Shown piece after piece: positions 39,739 through 46,987 of a stretch of DNA of 46,987 bases. The notes beneath the pieces are model-generated. The model searched no databases. It had not been told where the DNA came from and was given only the letters and a program-made list of their open reading frames with translations. The stretch's first letter is position 1. Every line of letters begins with the position of its first letter. Source of the stretch: an uncultured Deferribacteraceae bacterium. Its GTDB lineage: Bacteria > Chrysiogenota > Deferribacteres > Deferribacterales > Mucispirillaceae. A program made the position numbers and the translations under genes. Where the stretch lies: NCBI GenBank assembly GCA_947041225.1, contig CAMRDM010000004.1, positions 1-46,987 on the forward strand, written 5' to 3'.

Positions 39739-41133
39739 CTACTTGCCTATACAGAACTTATTAAAGATAATAGAGAGAACATCTTCAGTATAACTCTCTC
39801 CAGTGATCTCCTCTATATTCCTAATAGACTCATTTAAATCAAATATAATCATATCTTCAGGAAAGTTACTACCAATATTCTTAACAACCGATTGAAGCGA
39901 ACTCTTTACAATATCTAATAACATAGCGTGTCTTTCTGACACAATACCGATAGAATTAACTTTGATATCCTTACTGCCTGCAACTATATCCTTAATCAAT
40001 ACCAATAATCTATCAACGCCATCTCCACTCTTAGATGAGATAACTATATCGAACTTAGAGATATCTATACTATGCTCTAAATCACTCTTATTACCAACCT
40101 TTATAACCTTACTGCCGTTAGCAGAGTTAATAATCATATCAAGGTTCTTATCATCAAGAATAGAGAGATCGCCATCATTTATATCAAACAGTATCAAAAC
40201 AATATCAGCTTTACTAACAACCTCTAAAGATTTCGATATACCTATGCTCTCAATCTCATCAGTTGATTCTCTGATCCCTGCTGTATCGGTTACCGTTACT
40301 GGTATCCCTGATATCAGAAATCTCTCACTAATAAAATCTCTTGTAGTGCCTGCAACAGATGAAACTATCGCTCTATTACTATCTAACAGTTTATTAAGCA
40401 GAGATGATTTACCTACATTCGGCTTACCAACAATAACTAAATTAACATCGTTACTAACAGATCGTAAAGATTTATACGACTCTAATAGTTCATCAGTTTG
40501 AAGTAATAATGGATTAACAATTGCCAACAACCTTGCATAAATACTAGAAATATCTGTATCTTCAGCAAAATCTATATCAGCCTCAAGTATAGCTTTACAG
40601 TTAAGTAACTCAGATTTAAATCTATCAAACAACATACCTACAGATCCATTCATCTGCTCATAAGCATATCTTAAAGATATATCTGAGTCCGATGCGATAA
40701 ACTCCTGTATAGCTTCCGCTTCACTCAACGATATCTTATCATTTAAAAATGCTCGCATAGTGAACTCACCATTCTTTGCATCTCTAAATCCTAGATCGTA
40801 AAACGATCTAAGTGCTGATGATATAAGGATAGGATTACCATGAAATGATATCTCAACAACATCTTCACCTGTATATGAATAAGGTGCTTTAAAATATGTT
40901 ACTAAAACATCATCACAAAACTGATCATATAACGATATAAACTTAGCAAAATACACCTTATTTGGCTCTATATCAACGATTTCACTGCCTTTCCTATCTT
41001 GGATAAGATTAAACGTCTTAATCGCCTCTACGCCCGAAATACGCACTACTATCACAGGTGAAGTTAGTACAACTGTTATCGGTGCAACGATTGTTTCTTT
41101 ATTATAACTATTTCTCTTAATATCTTTACTCAT
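39739..41133 (-). CDS. mnmE: tRNA modification GTPase MnmE
   Basis: VGKPNVGKSSLLNKLLDSNRAIVSSVAGTTRD, DTAGIRES, C-terminal CIGK. Confidence 0.95.
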   Translation of the reverse strand: MSKDIKRNSYNKETIVAPITVVLTSPVIVVRISGVEAIKTFNLIQDRKGSEIVDIEPNKVYFAKFISLYDQFCDDVLVTYFKAPYSYTGEDVVEISFHGNPILISSALRSFYDLGFRDAKNGEFTMRAFLNDKISLSEAEAIQEFIASDSDISLRYAYEQMNGSVGMLFDRFKSELLNCKAILEADIDFAEDTDISSIYARLLAIVNPLLLQTDELLESYKSLRSVSNDVNLVIVGKPNVGKSSLLNKLLDSNRAIVSSVAGTTRDFISERFLISGIPVTVTDTAGIRESTDEIESIGISKSLEVVSKADIVLILFDINDGDLSILDDKNLDMIINSANGSKVIKVGNKSDLEHSIDISKFDIVISSKSGDGVDRLLVLIKDIVAGSKDIKVNSIGIVSERHAMLLDIVKSSLQSVVKNIGSNFPEDMIIFDLNESIRNIEEITGESYTEDVLSIIFNKFCIGK

Positions 41134-41310
41134 ACACTATATATTCTCACTCTATAAATCTCTCTACCATATACTATATATATTCTCACTCTCTAAATAT
41201 CTACTCATATGATACATATTATCTATCTATAAATATCTCTACTAATATACTATATATATTCTCACTCTCTAAATCTTTCCACCATATACTATATATTCTC
41301 TAAATCTAAA
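41131..41310. repeat. Tandem repeats upstream of mnmE
   Basis: About four imperfect copies of CATATACTATATATATTCTCACTCTCTAAAT; the first includes the mnmE start codon region. Confidence 0.8.
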
Positions 41311-41417
41311 TTCCTTTCTAAACCAATATCTGCAATTACTAAAAAAGTTAACCAATCAAACAATTAGTTAACTTTAAAAATTAAATATAATAAAACTCTT
41401 TATACATCACAATATAC

Positions 41418-42287
41418 TTATCTATCCATTCTAAGCATGAATGATTTTAATGTGTTAGACATGAGCATAGTGATCGTCATAGGCCCAACTCCACCCGGAA
41501 CTGGAGTAATAGCCGATACAATATCTTTTACATCTTCATAATCAACATCACCACAAAGTTTGTTATTCTCATCTCTATTCATACCAACATCGATAACAAC
41601 TGCTCCTTTCTTAATAAAAGAGGCTTTAACAAATTTAGGCATTCCGATTGCAGCAACTAATATATCTGCTTCACTACATTTCTTCTCAATATCTTTTGTC
41701 TTAGAGTGACAAACCGTAACCGTAGCATTGGCCTTAATCATCATTGCAGACATAGGTTTACCAACAATATTACTTCTACCGATAATAACACAATCTTTAC
41801 CAGCTGTATCAATATTATAATATTTAAGGATTTCCATTATTCCAGCAGGTGTACAGCTGATTAAAGTATCCTCGCCGATATTCAGTAACCCTACATTGAA
41901 CGGATGAAACCCATCTACATCTTTAGTTGGATCGATTGCACGCAATATCTTTTTATCATCAACACCTTTAGGGACAGGTAGTTGTACTAAAATACCATCG
42001 ATCTTCTCATCTTTATTGTATTTATCGATCAACGCTAATAGTTCGTCTGTAGTAATACTATCAGAAACTCTATCAACTATAGAGTAAAATCCAATATCAG
42101 ATGCTGCTTTCTCTTTTGATGATACATAGACGTGTGATGCTGGATCATCTCCTGCAATTATAACAGCTATACCCGGAACTCTTCCAAACTTCTCTTTACA
42201 ACCAGCAACTGATTGCTTTAATTTCTCACGAATACTCGCTGAAACTACCTTGCCGTCTAACAATAAAGACATAGACTTCCTCCGCAC
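41418..42287 (-). CDS. folD: Bifunctional methylenetetrahydrofolate dehydrogenase/cyclohydrolase FolD
   Basis: DGILVQLPVP, DPTKDVDGFHPFNVG, VIGRSNIVGKPMSAMM, PVPGGVGPMTITMLM. Confidence 0.96.
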   Translation of the reverse strand: MRRKSMSLLLDGKVVSASIREKLKQSVAGCKEKFGRVPGIAVIIAGDDPASHVYVSSKEKAASDIGFYSIVDRVSDSITTDELLALIDKYNKDEKIDGILVQLPVPKGVDDKKILRAIDPTKDVDGFHPFNVGLLNIGEDTLISCTPAGIMEILKYYNIDTAGKDCVIIGRSNIVGKPMSAMMIKANATVTVCHSKTKDIEKKCSEADILVAAIGMPKFVKASFIKKGAVVIDVGMNRDENNKLCGDVDYEDVKDIVSAITPVPGGVGPMTITMLMSNTLKSFMLRMDR

Positions 42288-42368
42288 AAATATTAATATT
42301 TACTAATAAGGTTACAGAACTTTTAATATATATATAAACAACATATTAAGCGTTAAGTAACCTACTTA

Positions 42369-44813
42369 TTAACTTTCTAAAAACTCTTCATCTTCATTAA
42401 TATCAGATGTTACAACAGCTACAGAGATAATCTCATCGCCTGATGTATTCATTATAGAAACACCTTTAGCACTTCTGCTTAGCGTTAATCTTATTTTAGA
42501 AACAGATGTTCGTATTATTTTACCACTTCTAGTAATAAGCATAATATCGTGATCCATAGTAACTTGTTTAGCGCCAACAACAGTACTACCTTTATCAAGT
42601 TTCATCAAGATAACACCTTTACCACCACGAGATTGAACTCTGTACTCATCAACAGGAGTACATTTTCCACGTCCAGCAGTAGTAACAGCGAATATCTGAG
42701 ACTCTGTTTTAATAACTTCTAACGATACAACAAAATCATCAGTGTTCAGAGAAATACCTCGAACACCAGTTGCAGTTCTACCCATTGTTCTAACTTCAGA
42801 TATATTAAATCTAATCGCTTTACCTTGACTAGTAGTAATAAATATATCATCATCTTGAGCTGTTAATAGTGTTGATACAATTTCATCATCTTCTCTTAAT
42901 TTAAGTGCGATCATACCAGATCTACCAGATTTAAAGTCAGACACTAACACACGTTTAACAACACCTTGTTTCGTTCCAAAGAATATACATTTCGTATTAT
43001 CATCATCAGAGATCGTCAATATTGAAGCGATTTTTTCATCAATATCTAAGGTTAGGAGGTTAGATATATGTCTACCTTTACTATCTCTATTCTGTTCAGG
43101 TACTTGATAAACTTTTAAGAAGTGTACTTTACCTCTATTAGTAAAGAACATCTGTAAGCAGTGGTTAGTAGTCGGAATTAACTGTTCAACGAAATCCTCA
43201 CCTTTAGATGATGCTCCAGTTTTACCTTTACCACCACGTTTCTGTGCAGCAAAGTTAGATAGTAATGTACGTTTAATATATCCGTTATGAGTAATAGTAA
43301 CGATTGTTTCATCGTTAGGAATAAGATCTTCCATATTAAAACCAGTTATTTCATTAGATATCTCTGTTTTACGAACATCGCCGTAAACGGTTTTCACTTC
43401 TTCAAGTTCTTTACGAATCATAGCCATAAGTTTCTTTTTAGAATCAAGTAGTGAGTTATAATAATCTATATCCTTTAATAATCTTGCATACTCTTCCATA
43501 AGTTTATCGATCTCAAGTCCAGTGATCTTAGCTAATCTCATATCTAATACGGCTTGAGCTTGAATATCAGATAACTCATATTTAGATATTAAATTTTTCT
43601 TAGCCGTTGCCGTATCAGGAGATGATTTAATAAGTTCAACAATAGCATCGATATTTTCAACAGCTATTTTCAATCCCTCTACAAGGTGCATACGCTCAAG
43701 AGTTTTTCTTAATAGGTATTTTGTTCTACGAGTAACAACATCTACTCTATGAGCTAAAAACGCTTGTAAGATCGGCATTAAACCTAATACTTGTGGCTTA
43801 CCGTTGACTAAGGCTACCATGTTATAGCTAAATGTAGACTCTAACGCTGTGAATTTATATAATCTATTAAGGATAACTTCAGCAGACTCTCCTCTACGAA
43901 CATCTATTAATATTTTGATACCTTTTCTATTAGATGTATCACGAATATCTGTAATACCAACCATTTTCTTTGCATTAACGAGTTCGGCTATCTTTTCAAC
44001 TAACGATGCTTTATTAACTTGATAGGGGATTTCAGTTATAATTATCTGTTCTTTCCCACCTTTTTTAAGTTCTATAATTTCAGTTCTAGCTCTAACTTTA
44101 ACAGATCCTCTACCTGTTTTAAATGCTTGAATAACCTCTCCTCTACCCATAACTATAGCAGATGTAGGAAAATCAGGCCCTTTGATTATTTCACATATAT
44201 CATCAATTGTTCCCTCAGGGTTATCAACAAGAAATAAAAGAGCGTCCATAACTTCAGTTAAATTATGTGGAGGGATATTTGTTGCCATACCAACAGCGAT
44301 ACCAGATATACCGTTAATAAGTAGATTAGGTACTCTAGTTGGAAAAACAACTGGTTCTTCCATAGATCCATCGTAACTTGGTATAAAATCAACTGTATCA
44401 GAGTCTATATCTGCCATAAGATCGCTAGTGATTTTCGCCATACGAGTTTCAGTATAACGCATTGCAGCAGGAGAATCTCCATCTATTGAACCAAAGTTAC
44501 CTTGTCCAATAGCAAGTGGGTAACGCATAGAAAAGTCTTGTGCTAAACGTACAAGTGCGTCATAGATAGCTGTATCACCATGAGGGTGAAGCTTACCCAT
44601 AACATCTCCGACAACTCTAGCTGATTTTTTATTCGGTTTATTAAATTGCAGACCCATTTCATTCATAATATATAGAACACGACGGTGAACAGGTTTAAGC
44701 CCATCACGTACGTCAGGCAAAGCTCGTCCTGCTATAACACTCATAGCGTAATCTAGATAACTATTTTTTAATGTTTCTTCAATACTTATCTCTAGTATCT
44801 GTTTATTATCCAC
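42369..44813 (-). CDS. gyrA: DNA gyrase subunit A
   Basis: [42 protein letters not shown]-terminal beta-pinwheel with QRGGKGKTG. Confidence 0.98.
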   Translation of the reverse strand: MDNKQILEISIEETLKNSYLDYAMSVIAGRALPDVRDGLKPVHRRVLYIMNEMGLQFNKPNKKSARVVGDVMGKLHPHGDTAIYDALVRLAQDFSMRYPLAIGQGNFGSIDGDSPAAMRYTETRMAKITSDLMADIDSDTVDFIPSYDGSMEEPVVFPTRVPNLLINGISGIAVGMATNIPPHNLTEVMDALLFLVDNPEGTIDDICEIIKGPDFPTSAIVMGRGEVIQAFKTGRGSVKVRARTEIIELKKGGKEQIIITEIPYQVNKASLVEKIAELVNAKKMVGITDIRDTSNRKGIKILIDVRRGESAEVILNRLYKFTALESTFSYNMVALVNGKPQVLGLMPILQAFLAHRVDVVTRRTKYLLRKTLERMHLVEGLKIAVENIDAIVELIKSSPDTATAKKNLISKYELSDIQAQAVLDMRLAKITGLEIDKLMEEYARLLKDIDYYNSLLDSKKKLMAMIRKELEEVKTVYGDVRKTEISNEITGFNMEDLIPNDETIVTITHNGYIKRTLLSNFAAQKRGGKGKTGASSKGEDFVEQLIPTTNHCLQMFFTNRGKVHFLKVYQVPEQNRDSKGRHISNLLTLDIDEKIASILTISDDDNTKCIFFGTKQGVVKRVLVSDFKSGRSGMIALKLREDDEIVSTLLTAQDDDIFITTSQGKAIRFNISEVRTMGRTATGVRGISLNTDDFVVSLEVIKTESQIFAVTTAGRGKCTPVDEYRVQSRGGKGVILMKLDKGSTVVGAKQVTMDHDIMLITRSGKIIRTSVSKIRLTLSRSAKGVSIMNTSGDEIISVAVVTSDINEDEEFLES

Positions 44814-44862
44814 TGTTTATATCTCCTAATTGAAAAGTAACAATAACTTGATGATGAAAAAA

Positions 44863-46987
<2,125 letters not shown>

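Noticed and set aside
37902-40501. Antisense plus-strand ORFs (37902-38147, 39962-40501) as genes
   Set aside because: They lie wholly inside mnmG and mnmE, are Ser/Leu/Ile-rich shadow translations and show no recognisable domain or RBS.

Overview
AT-rich, densely coded bacterial chromosome segment, probably near the replication origin (gyrB-gyrA, mnmE-mnmG-rsmG and parS sites). Left part: a truncated STT3/PglB-like oligosaccharyltransferase, pepA, a parA-parB-bactofilin operon, tpiA, secG, two tandem secreted LprI/DUF1311-like paralogs, a dipeptide/oligopeptide ABC transporter (binding protein plus two permeases), an orphan B12-binding mutase subunit with meaB, and a four-gene tandem array of family-2 glycosyltransferases. 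Middle: rplU-rpmA-yccF-like-obgE, a DUF721 protein, def, metX, a large secreted protein interrupted at an A10 tract, an FmdB-like protein, hflX and two GT9 (heptosyltransferase-like) genes. Right, all on the minus strand: mltD, an LpoA-like lipoprotein, rsmG, two tandem mnmG paralogs, mnmE, folD, gyrA and truncated gyrB. Most notable: (1) four perfect 16-bp parS palindromes (TGTTTCACGTGAAACA) at about 103-106 bp periodicity between mnmG and mnmE, about 35 kb from parAB; (2) an 882-aa secreted protein split by a -1 frameshift at an A10 homopolymer, a candidate phase-variable or slippage gene; (3) tandem, diverged mnmG genes; (4) hflX whose conserved N-terminal region has no ATG/GTG/TTG start, only an ATA behind a strong Shine-Dalgarno; (5) many unrelated short tandem duplications in the intergenic regions. 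No tRNA, rRNA, CRISPR array or transposase was recognised. All family calls come from reading motifs by eye; no database search was run.
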